64,000 bases of DNA from Paraburkholderia fungorum (GCF_003610895.1 NZ_MCAS01000068.1:124001-188000); one strand, 5' to 3'. Numbered from the stretch's first letter, positions 51,134 through 60,927 are shown. The notes: generated by a model not told the origin, from the sequence alone. Numbers and translations: made by a program.

Positions 51134-51829
51134 ATGTCGGATAAGCATCTTTCCAGCAGGTTTGACTTTGACCTCAACCTGCTGTTGACCCGGTTGCTCG
51201 AAATGGGCGGCCTGGTGGAAGCGCAGATTGCCTGCGCGATGGAGACATTGAACACGTTCGATTTGGCACTTGTTGAACAGGTTCTCGAGGGCGAGCACCG
51301 GCTCAACGCGATGGAAATCGAAATCGACGAGGAAGTGAGCAATATCATCGTTCGCCGGCAGCCCACCGCCCGTGACCTGCGACTCCTGATGGCCGCCTCC
51401 AAGTGCATCACCAACCTCGAACGTGCCGGCGACGAGGCACGGAAGATTGCGAAGCGAACCCGCCGCATTGCGATGGCGCCCACAGTGCAGGCCGTCAACA
51501 TCGCTGAAATCAAAGCCTCCGGCAAAATGGCCGCGGATATTCTTCGTCACGCGCTGGATGCTTTCGCGCGAATGGATACCGTTGCCGCCGCGCAGATTGT
51601 CCAGGACGACGAAGCCATCGATAACGAGTTCGTGGCCTTCGTGCGCAGGCTCATCACGTCCATGACGCAAGACCCCCGGACCATTGCAATGGGGTTCGAT
51701 TACCTCTCCATAGCAAAGGCCATCGAGCGTATCGGCGACCATGCCACCAACATCGCCGAACTTGTCGTCTACATTGTCAAGGGTACCGACGTTCGCCATG
51801 CGCCACGAGAATTGATTGCGCGTTGCTAA
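51134..51829 (+). CDS. phoU: phosphate signalling protein PhoU
   Basis: A 231-residue PhoU with two three-helix repeats and the metal-binding E/D motifs near ITNLERAGDEARKIAKR and IAKAIERIGDHATNIAELVV. PhoU connects the Pst transporter to the PhoR/PhoB system and limits phosphate uptake. The GAGGAG site precedes the ATG. It is an isolated copy with no pst or pho genes in the window, so it may be a second copy or act with the CHAD protein upstream. Confidence 0.92.
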   Translation: MSDKHLSSRFDFDLNLLLTRLLEMGGLVEAQIACAMETLNTFDLALVEQVLEGEHRLNAMEIEIDEEVSNIIVRRQPTARDLRLLMAASKCITNLERAGDEARKIAKRTRRIAMAPTVQAVNIAEIKASGKMAADILRHALDAFARMDTVAAAQIVQDDEAIDNEFVAFVRRLITSMTQDPRTIAMGFDYLSIAKAIERIGDHATNIAELVVYIVKGTDVRHAPRELIARC

Positions 51830-52296
51830 CATTGGTCGATAAAAATTGGCGTTGTTTCGATTTCAATGTGCGCACTGTGACGAATGGCATGAAAGCGAGC
51901 CAAGTATCGGCTTCGACAGCGTGCGTGGCAGCGACGTCCATTCGCGGCACGTAAAGAAAGTCGACACTACGAATGCCGTTCTCGCCAAGTCATAACGCAG
52001 GCGAGAAAACAATGGACGCACGGCGACCCGCTCAGGAAAGTTTTCGACCCGTGGTTATCGGCCATTCCAGACTCAATCTTTAGGTCTGCTGTTGCTCAGC
52101 ACTAAATTAAAAGCGAAAACCGCCGATCAACTTGGAGCCGTGAGATAAGCCGGAGATAATCGTGGCCGCGCCGCCGCGATGATTTTCCGTGGACACGTCA
52201 CCGTTACATCCCAGTCAGCTCTGGTATCGCCGCTCGTGCTTTTGCTCGGTTCGGATACTGGGTGTGCCCAAAATGCAATGTACTAGAGTCGCATCA
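51830..52296. other. 467-nt stretch without a gene
   Basis: Between phoU and the secreted protein gene no frame looks coding. AT content is slightly higher than in the flanking genes. I see no convincing hairpin with a T-tract, tRNA or repeat. It probably holds the promoter of the downstream gene. Confidence 0.5.
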
Positions 52297-53736
52297 ATGA
52301 GAAAACTTCTCTTCCTGACGGCCGGAGTTTGTCTCCTGCTGTCGAACCAGGTGGTCCTTGCCGTCGATGGAGCAATGCCATTCACCTTGACTCCTGCTTC
52401 GCCCCCCATCTCCGGGGCTGCAGGAGCAATGCTTGATGGTCAGGTCAGAAAGCTGGGCTTTGACCCCGACAGTGAGGCTGGAAAACTCGTCAGGAAGTGG
52501 CTCGTGCAAACGCTGACGGACCCGGATTGGAGGAAAGTCATGGCGCCGCCCAGTGGCCGACCAGGTGATAACCCCTCCGACGCCAGCATAGCGAACAGGC
52601 TCGGTGCAACACTGTCGCCTCACGAGCGCGAAACGCTGCTGCGGTTGTTTCTAAGCTTCGTTTCCGGATTAAAACCAGAGGAGTGCGGGCAGATACTGGG
52701 AAGGAAGGGGTCACTGCCTGGCACCAACATCCTGTCTGCCAGGCAACTTGACGCGCTTCTGACATTGCTGAACTCCGCAGTGAAAAAGAGTGCGCGCGGT
52801 GACATGCCCAGCGAATCCTACTCGATCGCCCAGGCGCTTGATGCGGATAGCACGATAGAGATGCAGACGGAAGCGGAGCTTCGCAAGAACAAGGAAATTA
52901 CCGAGGCCGAAATGCAAGACTTGCCCGCGATTTTCAACGGCAGGCATGCATGCATCGCCGCGTCGGCGGTCATTCGGTCAATGCTGGAAGCGCCTGAACC
53001 CACGAAAACAATAGCGTCCTGGGATTTTCTCTCGTCTCCGTGGCATGGCAGCGCCAGCCAGTATGTCCTGCGGACCGCGGAACACTATGCCAACAACGAG
53101 TTCGGCCTCGACAAGTTGCCCGCGCAGCTTGCGAGCCAATTGCCGGCATCCGGCTCGAAGCCGCTGGGCTTTCGCAGCGTGGCGATAGAAGGAGATTGGG
53201 AGAACCAATCGCATCCGGAGTTCGACGGACGGTATCGCAAGACATACTGGAACCTTCACGACACGGGAGCGGTGGCGACCTTCCTAAGCCGGGCTGATGC
53301 TGACAAAGAGGTGGTATACGGTCGTTTCGCAACCGAGTTCGGCTTCGCCGGCTTGAGGGACCAGGAAGTCGGAACCGGGATTCGGATTTCGCCACCAGCG
53401 GTGTTTCCGGCCTCGCAATTTTCAATGGCGAGCGAAAGCAACGTTGTGCCTCAACCCAACAAAAGTTTCCGGGTTCCGGCAACTCAGCCGTCAGTTGACG
53501 ATGTGGGCGATTACCAATGCCAAACCTATGGAAAATACCCCGCATCGAAAGTGTTCAAGGATCTGACCGGCGACGCGGTGGATGTCAGTTGCCACGCGGT
53601 GTCGGTTACAGGCGTGACGAAGTATCAGGTCCGGGAAGCTTACCTGTACGACTACAGCATCTCGGTCAGGCTGTTTGAAATCGATAAGGACGGGCTCACC
53701 GTATCGCGCATTCGCGATGTGACGGTGACTCAGTAG
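52297..53736 (+). CDS. hypothetical exported protein
   Basis: A 479-residue protein with a signal peptide (MRKLLFLTAGVCLLLSNQVV, cleavage near LAVDG). The mature part has no recognised domain; it includes several conserved-looking aromatic stretches (SWDFLSSPWHGSASQYVLRT) and a late C-terminal beta-rich part (EAYLYDYSISVRLFEIDKDG). The start at 52297 is preferred to 52273. A Cys pair near DYQCQTYGKYP and VDVSCHAVS may form a disulfide. It is convergent with the copper operon, separated by a strong hairpin. Confidence 0.7.
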   Translation: MRKLLFLTAGVCLLLSNQVVLAVDGAMPFTLTPASPPISGAAGAMLDGQVRKLGFDPDSEAGKLVRKWLVQTLTDPDWRKVMAPPSGRPGDNPSDASIANRLGATLSPHERETLLRLFLSFVSGLKPEECGQILGRKGSLPGTNILSARQLDALLTLLNSAVKKSARGDMPSESYSIAQALDADSTIEMQTEAELRKNKEITEAEMQDLPAIFNGRHACIAASAVIRSMLEAPEPTKTIASWDFLSSPWHGSASQYVLRTAEHYANNEFGLDKLPAQLASQLPASGSKPLGFRSVAIEGDWENQSHPEFDGRYRKTYWNLHDTGAVATFLSRADADKEVVYGRFATEFGFAGLRDQEVGTGIRISPPAVFPASQFSMASESNVVPQPNKSFRVPATQPSVDDVGDYQCQTYGKYPASKVFKDLTGDAVDVSCHAVSVTGVTKYQVREAYLYDYSISVRLFEIDKDGLTVSRIRDVTVTQ

Positions 53737-53861
53737 ACCTGCATACTTGAGCTACGACGTTTGCGTCAATTTCGGCACCCCTGCCCGAGCTCGCAGATCG
53801 CCCAGTATCCTGGCGGCTTGCTCGACTGCGAACGCTTCGTGAAGCGCATCGGCAACTCATC

Positions 53862-53904
53862 ATGCAGACTCGCAGGCCAAAGCAACCGGCCCGCGAGTCT
53901 GCAT
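53862..53904. terminator. hairpin between convergent genes
   Basis: ATGCAGACTCGC (53862-53873) and GCGAGTCTGCAT (53893-53904) pair perfectly over 12 bp, and an inner GGCC-GGCC pair can extend the structure. It lies between the stop of the secreted protein gene and the end of the copper operon. A T-tract is missing on both strands, so it may block rather than intrinsically terminate. Confidence 0.5.
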
Positions 53905-53914
53905 CAACAACGCA

Positions 53915-54274
53915 TCACGACGCTTTTTCCAGCTTCACGATAGTCAGCGTGCCGTCGACGTCTTCAACGCGGACCTTAACCTTATCGCCTTCGTGAATCT
54001 GCTTGATCATCGCGGCATCCTTTGCCTTGAAGGCCATGGTCATTGCGGGCATTCCAACGTTGCGCAGCGCGCCGTGCTTCAGCGTGACCATGCCGGAGGC
54101 GGCGTCGATCTTCCTCACCTCCGCGTCAGTCAGCGCCGCGTTCGGCGACTCCGTTGAAGCAGCCGGCTTCGCCGACATGTTCATGCCCGCCATGTCATCG
54201 CCAGCAAATGCAGGCGCCGTAACAACCGCGCCGAAAGCAGCAAGCGCAGCAAACGAAACAATCAGGTTCTTCAT
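53915..54274 (-). CDS. cusF: periplasmic copper/silver metallochaperone CusF
   Basis: A 119-residue protein with a signal peptide (VSFAALAAFGAVVTAPAFA) and the CusF copper site in VTLKHGALRNVGMPAMTMAF (His and two Met). The C-terminal OB-fold ends KVRVEDVDGTLTIVKLEKAS. It delivers Cu(I)/Ag(I) to the efflux pump. GGAGAG precedes the ATG, whose A is also the last base of the cusA stop (TGATG). The adaptor CusB of this operon also carries a CusF-like domain, so chaperone capacity is doubled. Confidence 0.9.
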   Translation of the reverse strand: MKNLIVSFAALAAFGAVVTAPAFAGDDMAGMNMSAKPAASTESPNAALTDAEVRKIDAASGMVTLKHGALRNVGMPAMTMAFKAKDAAMIKQIHEGDKVKVRVEDVDGTLTIVKLEKAS

Positions 54275-57200
54275 CAAATCTCTCCAGTTTGAGGTGTTGG
54301 CACGGTTGTGCCGGGAGGTACTGCATGAGGAAGCCGCGCGTCGGGCAAACGCTTCGCGCGGCGGCGTTGCAGCAGAAACCACGCTGCGGGAATAACCAGC
54401 ATCGAAAGAAGGGGGGCCGTAATCATCCCGCCGACCATCGGTGCCGCGATGCGTTGCATGACTTCCGAGCCGGCGCCGTGTCCGACCATGATGGGGATGA
54501 GACCGGCAAGCACGACGGCGACCGTCATCGCTTTGGGACGCACACGCTGCACGGCCCCTTCCCGGATCGCGTCGAGCAGCAGCGCTTCGGTCAGCGGCTC
54601 GCCTGCGTCGAGCCGGCGATTCAATGCGCCCTTCAGGTAAAGCAGCATCACGACGCCGAATTCCGCAGCCACGCCCGCGAGCGCGATGAATCCCACGGCC
54701 GTCGCGACCGACACGGCATGGCCCAGAATCCAGATGAACCAGAAACCGCCGACCAGCGCGAACGGCACCGTCGACATCAGCAGCAGCGCGTCGGCAACGG
54801 AGTTGAACGTCAGGAAGAGCAGCACGAAAATGACCACCAGCGTCACGGGAATCACAGTGCGCAACTTCGCCGCCGCGCGCTCCAGGTATTCGAACTGACC
54901 GGACCACGCGATCGAATATCCGGCAGGAAGCGTCACCTTCTCAGCGACCGCGCGCTGCATGGCCTGCACGGCCGAATGCAGGTCCGTGTCGCGAATATCG
55001 ACGTACACGTAACCCGCAAGCCGCGCGTTCTCACTGCGAATCATCGGCGGCCCATCGGCAATCGTGATGTGCGCCACGTCGTCCAGGCGGATCTGCGCGC
55101 CACGGTCTGTCACGACCGGCAGCTCGCGCAGCTTCTCGAGCGAATCGCGGATCTCGCGCGGATAGCGGATGTTGATCGGAAAGCGCTCTCGTCCGGCAAT
55201 GACCTCGCCGACGTTTTCGCCGCCCACCGCCGTGGACACGATCGACTGGATGTCGGCCACCGCAAGGCCGTAGCGTGCCGCTGCCAGCCGGTCGATATCG
55301 ACGTCGATGTATCTGCCGCCGTTCAACCGCTCAGCCAGCGCCGACGTCACACCTGGCACGGTCTTGACCGCCGCTTCGACCTGCGCCGCAACCTTGTCGA
55401 TCTGCCCGAGGTTGGGACCCGAAATCTTGACCCCAACCGGCGTCTTGATCCCCGTCGACAGCATGTCCAGGCGATTGCGGATAGGCGGAACCCATACGTT
55501 CGAAAGCCCCGGCACCTTGACGGTGCGGTCCAGTTCGTCGACCAGTTTCTCCGGCGTCATGCCGGGCCGCCATTCGTTGCGCGGCTTGAACTGGATCGTG
55601 GTCTCGAACATTTCGAGCGGCGCGGGGTCGGTTGCCGTATCGGCGCGGCCGGACTTGCCGAACACGGTCTGCACCTCCGGCACGGTCTTGATGAGCCGGT
55701 CAGTCTGCTGCAGCAGTTCACTCGCTTTTTCCGCCGAGATGCCAGGCAGCGCCGTCGGCATATACAGCAGATCGCCTTCGTCGAGCGGCGGCATGAATTC
55801 GCCGCCCAGCTGCGAAAGCGGAATCACCGACGCAGCGAGCGCCACCGCCGCGAGGCCAATCGCGAACCACGGACGGCGCAACGTCGCCTCCAGCAACGGC
55901 CGGTACAGTCTGATCAGCACACGATTGATGGGGTTCGCGTTTTCGTGCGGAATGCGGCCGCGGATCAGCAAACCCATCAACACCGGCACCAGGGTCACCG
56001 ACAACCCCGCCGCCGCCGCGATCGTGTAGGTCTTGGTGAACGCCAGCGGCGCAAACAGCTTGCCCTCCTGGCCTTCGAGCGAAAACACCGGGATAAACGA
56101 GAGCGTGATGACGAGCAGCGAGAAGAACAGCGCCGGCCCGACCTCGGCGGCCGACACCGCAATCAGTTCCCAACGTTCAGCCGGGGTGATGACCCTGCCG
56201 GGATTCTCGTGCTCGAACGCTTCGAGATGCTTGTGCGCGTTCTCGATCATCACGATGGCCGCGTCGATCATCGCGCCGATCGCAATCGCAATACCGCCGA
56301 GCGACATCAGGTTCGCGTTCACGCCCTGATACCGCATCACGATGAACGCAGTCAGCACGCCTAATGGCAGCGACAGAATGGCAACGAACGCGCTGCGCAG
56401 ATGGAATAGAAAGACCGCACACACGAGCCCGACGATGATGAATTCCTCGACGAGCTTGTCTTTCAGATTGTCCACCGCGCGTTCGATCAGCTGCGAGCGA
56501 TCGTACGTCGTCACGATTTCGACGCCCGCGGGCAGCGAGCGCTTCAGCTCGGCGAGCCTGCCTTTCACCGCGTCGATGGTCGTCAGCGCGTTCTTGCCGG
56601 AGCGCATCACGATAACGCCGCCCGCGACTTCGCCCTGACCGTTCAGCTCCGCGATGCCACGCCGCATCTCAGGTCCGATCTGGATACGCGCGACGTCACC
56701 CAGCAGTACGGGCGTCCCTGCGTCGTTAGTACGTAGAACGACATGGCGGAAGTCATCCAGCGAGCGCAGATAGCCTGACGAGCGCACCATGTACTCGGAT
56801 TCGGCCATCTCGACAACGGATCCGCCCGACTCCTGATTCGCCTTGCCCAATGCGTCGGCGACCATCGTCTGCGTAATGCCGTACGCGCGCAGTTTGTCCG
56901 GATCGAGCACAACCTGATACTGCTGCACCATCCCGCCGATACTCGCGACCTCGGAGACATCGGGGACTGACTTCAGTTCGAACTTCAGGAACCAGTCGTT
57001 GAGGGCGCGAAGCTGCCCGAGATCGTGCTGTCCGCTCCGGTCGACGAGCGCGTATTCGTAGACCCAGCCGACCCCGGTGGCGTCGGGTCCGAGCGAAACC
57101 GTCGCGCCGCGCGGCAGCCTGCTCTGCACCTGGTTCAGATATTCGAGCACACGGGAACGCGCCCAATACTGATCGGTCTTGTCGTCGAACAGGACATAGA

Positions 57201-57477
57201 CGAACGCATCGCCAAATGACGAATACGCGCGAATGGTTTTCGCGCCCGGCACACCGAGCAACGTCGTAGTGAGGGGATACGTGACCTGGTCCTCGACGAC
57301 CTGCGGCGCCTGGCCCGGGTACGAGGCCTTGATGATGACCTGCGTATCGGACAGGTCGGGCAGCGCATCGAGTGGCGTCTGAGTCACCGAGTAGACGCCC
57401 CACGCCGTCACGAGCACGGTGGCCAACAACACCAGAAAGCGATTGTGGATAGACCACCTGATCACGCGCGCGATCAT
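54274..57477 (-). CDS. cusA: heavy-metal RND efflux pump CusA
   Basis: A 1067-residue inner-membrane pump. The proton-relay helix GAMIDAAIVMIENAHK is present, as are the three methionines of the copper site (LLYMPTALPG, PAPLEMFETT, RLDMLSTGIKTPVG) that distinguish Cu/Ag pumps from Zn/Co ones. It starts MIARVIRWSIHNRFLVLLAT and overlaps cusB by ATGA. It exports Cu(I)/Ag(I) from periplasm or cytosol through the CusCB channel. The start is unambiguous. Confidence 0.94.
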   Translation of the reverse strand: MIARVIRWSIHNRFLVLLATVLVTAWGVYSVTQTPLDALPDLSDTQVIIKASYPGQAPQVVEDQVTYPLTTTLLGVPGAKTIRAYSSFGDAFVYVLFDDKTDQYWARSRVLEYLNQVQSRLPRGATVSLGPDATGVGWVYEYALVDRSGQHDLGQLRALNDWFLKFELKSVPDVSEVASIGGMVQQYQVVLDPDKLRAYGITQTMVADALGKANQESGGSVVEMAESEYMVRSSGYLRSLDDFRHVVLRTNDAGTPVLLGDVARIQIGPEMRRGIAELNGQGEVAGGVIVMRSGKNALTTIDAVKGRLAELKRSLPAGVEIVTTYDRSQLIERAVDNLKDKLVEEFIIVGLVCAVFLFHLRSAFVAILSLPLGVLTAFIVMRYQGVNANLMSLGGIAIAIGAMIDAAIVMIENAHKHLEAFEHENPGRVITPAERWELIAVSAAEVGPALFFSLLVITLSFIPVFSLEGQEGKLFAPLAFTKTYTIAAAAGLSVTLVPVLMGLLIRGRIPHENANPINRVLIRLYRPLLEATLRRPWFAIGLAAVALAASVIPLSQLGGEFMPPLDEGDLLYMPTALPGISAEKASELLQQTDRLIKTVPEVQTVFGKSGRADTATDPAPLEMFETTIQFKPRNEWRPGMTPEKLVDELDRTVKVPGLSNVWVPPIRNRLDMLSTGIKTPVGVKISGPNLGQIDKVAAQVEAAVKTVPGVTSALAERLNGGRYIDVDIDRLAAARYGLAVADIQSIVSTAVGGENVGEVIAGRERFPINIRYPREIRDSLEKLRELPVVTDRGAQIRLDDVAHITIADGPPMIRSENARLAGYVYVDIRDTDLHSAVQAMQRAVAEKVTLPAGYSIAWSGQFEYLERAAAKLRTVIPVTLVVIFVLLFLTFNSVADALLLMSTVPFALVGGFWFIWILGHAVSVATAVGFIALAGVAAEFGVVMLLYLKGALNRRLDAGEPLTEALLLDAIREGAVQRVRPKAMTVAVVLAGLIPIMVGHGAGSEVMQRIAAPMVGGMITAPLLSMLVIPAAWFLLQRRRAKRLPDARLPHAVPPGTTVPTPQTGEI

Positions 57478-59012
57478 TTGGCACCCCCAACCGGTTCGAC
57501 CGTGGTCAACTGGTAGCCGCTGTCGGTCTGACGGAATGCGAAGTGCATGACGTCACCGGGCTTTGCGTCCGGAAAGGCGGCGGGCGACGGTTTGCCGAAT
57601 GTCATCGTCATCTTGCCCCAACCGAGGGCGGGGACCGGCTGGTGGGAAAATGTGATGTCTTCCGCGGTCACCTTTTCGACCTTGCCGGTGGTCTCGTAGG
57701 TTTGAGATGTGCCGGTCGCAGCGGGAGCGCTTGCACCTGCACTTGCACTTGCGTTTGCACTTCCACTCCCCGCCAGGCGAGGCAGAACCGATTTCAGGCT
57801 GGCCTCCGAATCGATCAGAAACTGACCGGACGCCACCACCTGATCGCCTTCGGCCAAGCCGCTCAGCACTTCGGTTTCATCGCCGGTATCTTTGCCCACC
57901 GTGACATTCACCGGCTGCAAACGGCCATCGCCATTCCTGACGATGACGACAGTGCGCTTGCCGGTCGCAATGACCGCCTCGGACGGGACGAGCAGGCGCG
58001 AGGCCTGCTTCTGCGCGCCGACCCGCACACGCATCAGCATGCCAGGCGTCAGCTTGTACGCGGCATTGTCGATCTCGAGACGCGCCTGCAAGGTGCGGCT
58101 GTCGGTGCTGATGCCCGGCAGAATTTCGCGAATCCGCCCTTTGAAACGCTGGCTGGGATCGCCCGCGAATGCCGCATCCACCGTCATGCCAGGCTGCACG
58201 CTCAGTGCCAGCGATTCCGGTATCTCGACGATGAGCCACAACGACGACAGGCCCGCGACCTTGGCGAGCGTCTGCCCAGGCGCCACCATCGCGCCATCAC
58301 GGACGTTCAGTTCGCTGACGACGCCCGTTTCGGGCGAGCTCAGCACGACATGCGTCTGCGCCTTGCCGGTCCGCTCGAGGTTCGCGACGACGCCGTCGGG
58401 AATCGACATCGCCCGCATGCGCGCGCGAGCGGCGTCGAGCATGCTGCTGTCCATCCCGCTACGTTTAAGCGCGAGGTACTCCTCCTGCGGCGCCAGCCAG
58501 TCCGGCACAAAAAGCGACGCGATCGGCGCGCCTTTCGCGATTCGCTGCATCGGCGCGCTCGCATACAGATGGTCGATATAACCCGTGACGCGCGACTGCA
58601 CGACGTCAGCGTGCGACTCGTCGAACTGCGTGGTGCCGACCGCATCGAAACCGTCGGCGACGTCCTGCCGTCGCGCCGTGGCGTAGCGAATGCCGAGGTT
58701 CTGCTGCAAACCCGGATCGATCTTGATGCCGCTCGCGCCGGCGTCGTCGGCGAAGACCGGCTCGAGTTGCATGTCCATGAATGGCGACTTGCCCGGTTTG
58801 TCGAAATGCTGATTCGGAACCATCGGGTCGTGCCAATACAGCACCTTGCGCCCCGTCTTCGGATCGATCTTGCCGCCCGTAGCAGACGTCGCGGCGGCAG
58901 AGGCGGGACCCGCCTGCATGGCATGACGCGCGCCGGCAAGATAGCCCGCGCCGGACAGAGCCACAGCGGCGAACGTCAACAGGACCGCGCGCACCAGTTG
59001 TTTCTTTTGCAT
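57474..59012 (-). CDS. cusB: copper/silver efflux adaptor CusB with fused C-terminal CusF domain
   Basis: A 512-residue periplasmic adaptor. After the signal anchor comes a heavy-metal-binding YWHDPMVPNQHFDKPGKSPF segment with Met/His, then the barrel-sandwich and alpha-hairpin parts. Following an Ala/Ser-rich linker (ANASASAGASAPAATG), the last 75 residues are a CusF-like fold (DITFSHQPVPALGWGKMTMT). AAGGAGACC precedes the ATG at 59012. Fusion of chaperone to adaptor is known in some CusB homologues. The stop overlaps cusA. Confidence 0.92.
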   Translation of the reverse strand: MQKKQLVRAVLLTFAAVALSGAGYLAGARHAMQAGPASAAATSATGGKIDPKTGRKVLYWHDPMVPNQHFDKPGKSPFMDMQLEPVFADDAGASGIKIDPGLQQNLGIRYATARRQDVADGFDAVGTTQFDESHADVVQSRVTGYIDHLYASAPMQRIAKGAPIASLFVPDWLAPQEEYLALKRSGMDSSMLDAARARMRAMSIPDGVVANLERTGKAQTHVVLSSPETGVVSELNVRDGAMVAPGQTLAKVAGLSSLWLIVEIPESLALSVQPGMTVDAAFAGDPSQRFKGRIREILPGISTDSRTLQARLEIDNAAYKLTPGMLMRVRVGAQKQASRLLVPSEAVIATGKRTVVIVRNGDGRLQPVNVTVGKDTGDETEVLSGLAEGDQVVASGQFLIDSEASLKSVLPRLAGSGSANASASAGASAPAATGTSQTYETTGKVEKVTAEDITFSHQPVPALGWGKMTMTFGKPSPAAFPDAKPGDVMHFAFRQTDSGYQLTTVEPVGGAK

Positions 59013-59023
59013 GATGGTCTCCT

Positions 59024-60319
59024 TCACTGGCTCACTGACATCGACGGGGGCACCACCTGATATTCGAGCTGGGCCCACGTCTGGGACACCTCGCGCCGAA
59101 GATCAAGCACCTGTAGCTGGACGTCGAGCAATGCACGCCGCGCCGCAAAGGCGTCCGCGAGCGACCCCGTCCCCGCCCGGTAGGCTGCGGCAGCAAGCTG
59201 GACACGGCGATCCGCGGCGGGCACCAGGAAGTCAGTGAGATGAGCGATGCGCTCGCGGCCGCTGGCGAGCATGGCCGACTGCGTGCGGATATCCGCCTCG
59301 ACCTGGCGCTGCGCGTCTTCGTACATCAGCCGCGCCCGGGTGCCGAGTTCCGCCTTCTCGGCCGCATCGCGGTCCTGACGATTCTTGCGATTGATCGGCA
59401 ACGGAATGCTGACGCCGACCGAAACCATGTTCGAGTACTGGCCGCCGCGCTGCTGATAGGAGACTTCCCACGTCCAGTTAGGACTGCGGTTGCTGTTGGC
59501 GACGGCCGTATCGGCGTCGGCAACAGCGATGTCACGCGATGCGGCCATGAGCACCGGCTGAACATCGCGAAGCTCGTCGGGCGGCAGGGACGCCACGTAC
59601 GATTGCGGCGCGGGTGGATCGCCGCTCACATCAACAACGGAGGTGGCGGTCCAGCGGGACAGGCCGATCAGAGCGGTTTGAAACGTCTGTTGTGCTTTGA
59701 GCTGCTGATCCTGCGTTTGCGCGAGCATCGCCTGAGCTTGCACGACGTCGGCCGCCGTCGCCTTGGCTCCGCGGTAGGAGGCTTGTGTCGCCTCCAGTTC
59801 GTGCTCCATATGACGCAGCAGGTCCTGCTGCAAGGCGAGCGCCTGCTTTGCATAGACGGCGTTCAGCCACGCCTGCGCCGTTTGTTGCCGTGTATTCGCG
59901 AGTTGCATCAGATATCCGGCTCGCTCGCGGTCCACCACATCGTTCGCCCACGCGGAACTCAGACGGCGTTTATCGGCGGATACCCATTCCTGTTCGATGC
60001 CGATACGGCGCATCGTCATGAAGTCCTGACCGATGGTGAAACGTTGTCCGCCGTTTACCGGCAGGTTGTCGATACCCGCCTTGAGCATCGGGTCGGGCAA
60101 CTGCCCTGCCCGCACCGCGGCATTGGCGCTGGCGCGCACGGATGCCTGCGCGGCCCCCATGGCGGACGAACGGTCGGTCGCGGCCTGAAGCGCCGCGTCG
60201 AGTGTGTAGCTTGTTTCCTGAGCGTGCGCCGCGCCGCTCGCAAAAATCAGCGCGGCGAAAAGCGAACGCGCGCGCAGTGGTGCACGCCGGTTTGACGGCG
60301 TGCGAAGAATGAATGGCAT
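59024..60319 (-). CDS. cusC: TolC-family outer-membrane factor (CusC)
   Basis: A 431-residue outer-membrane efflux protein with a signal peptide (RSLFAALIFASGAAHAQ). It has the helical-barrel repeats NTRQQTAQAWLNAVYAKQAL and RVQLAAAAYRAGTGSLADAF, and is coupled to CusB by an 11-nt gap. No lipobox cysteine is seen, so it is TolC-like rather than a lipoprotein. It forms the exit duct of the Cus pump. Confidence 0.9.
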   Translation of the reverse strand: MPFILRTPSNRRAPLRARSLFAALIFASGAAHAQETSYTLDAALQAATDRSSAMGAAQASVRASANAAVRAGQLPDPMLKAGIDNLPVNGGQRFTIGQDFMTMRRIGIEQEWVSADKRRLSSAWANDVVDRERAGYLMQLANTRQQTAQAWLNAVYAKQALALQQDLLRHMEHELEATQASYRGAKATAADVVQAQAMLAQTQDQQLKAQQTFQTALIGLSRWTATSVVDVSGDPPAPQSYVASLPPDELRDVQPVLMAASRDIAVADADTAVANSNRSPNWTWEVSYQQRGGQYSNMVSVGVSIPLPINRKNRQDRDAAEKAELGTRARLMYEDAQRQVEADIRTQSAMLASGRERIAHLTDFLVPAADRRVQLAAAAYRAGTGSLADAFAARRALLDVQLQVLDLRREVSQTWAQLEYQVVPPSMSVSQ

Positions 60320-60411
60320 GTTCTAACCCCAACGGCGAACTCCCAAAGGGAGTCCACGTCCTGGACGCAGGACGACCTCACCGCAAACGCGGTGAACCTG
60401 TCAGCAAGGGA

Positions 60412-60774
60412 TTAGATGGCGCGAGGCGGCCGCCACAAGCCGGTCGGCTCACGAACCGGCAGTGACTGCGTGTAGTGGAAAACGACGGTACTCAATAAGC
60501 CGGCAGGCCGGGTTATTCCGGTTGGAGAAACCGGGTGATACAGACTGCCAAGCTGGCATTGCGCCGTGACTTTGCAGAAAAAACTCTTAACCTTTTCGGT
60601 CTGCGATGAATGCATGGACTCGCAGCCCGGCATCTCTGCCGACATGGCGTCGCCCTCGTCGGCGCTCATGCTCATCTGCATGGGACACGCTCCAGTCAAG
60701 CCGCTGGCCGCCAGCCCACTAATGGGCAGCGCAGCGCACAGCAACAGGAGGAGCAAAGTCCGCAGAAATTTCAT
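60412..60774 (-). CDS. Met/Cys/His-rich small exported protein at the head of the cus operon
   Basis: A 120-residue protein with a strong signal peptide (FLRTLLLLLLCAALPISGLA) followed by CPMQMSMSADEGDAMSAEMP, CESMHSS and FFCKVTAQCQ, a pattern of Met, Cys and His suggesting copper handling. A TATAAT box (60787-60782) ends 7 nt before the ATG, so its mRNA may be leaderless. It is upstream of cusC by 92 nt and probably the first gene of the cus operon. No named family is recognised. Confidence 0.75.
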   Translation of the reverse strand: MKFLRTLLLLLLCAALPISGLAASGLTGACPMQMSMSADEGDAMSAEMPGCESMHSSQTEKVKSFFCKVTAQCQLGSLYHPVSPTGITRPAGLLSTVVFHYTQSLPVREPTGLWRPPRAI

Positions 60775-60781
60775 GACGGAG

Positions 60782-60787
60782 ATTATA
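60782..60787 (-). promoter_or_regulatory. -10 element of the cus operon
   Basis: A perfect TATAAT on the minus strand, 7 nt upstream of the ATG at 60774. No consensus -35 is seen, as is common for promoters driven by a copper-responsive activator. Confidence 0.55.
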
Positions 60788-60860
60788 GCCGCGGTACTTT
60801 AATCACGTGCATCGCGAATGCATCGGATTTACTGGCAACAGAATGTGCGCTGAAGTAACG

Positions 60861-60887
60861 AAAAAACGCCCAGCTCAGGGCGTTTTT
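60861..60887. terminator. bidirectional intrinsic terminator
   Basis: AAAAACGCCC and GGGCGTTTTT form a perfect stem around AGCTCA, with an A-run on one side and a T-run on the other, so it can end transcription in both directions. On the minus strand it terminates the gene at 60928-61401. Confidence 0.85.
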
Positions 60888-60927
60888 GTGCGCGCGATAG
60901 TCGCCGCAGGGCTGCGATACGGCTTGT

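Noticed and set aside
54289..56364. 691-codon plus-strand frame
   Set aside because: Shadow of cusA; Arg/His-rich translation with no domain.
57543..59060. 505-codon plus-strand frame
   Set aside because: Shadow of cusB for the same reasons.
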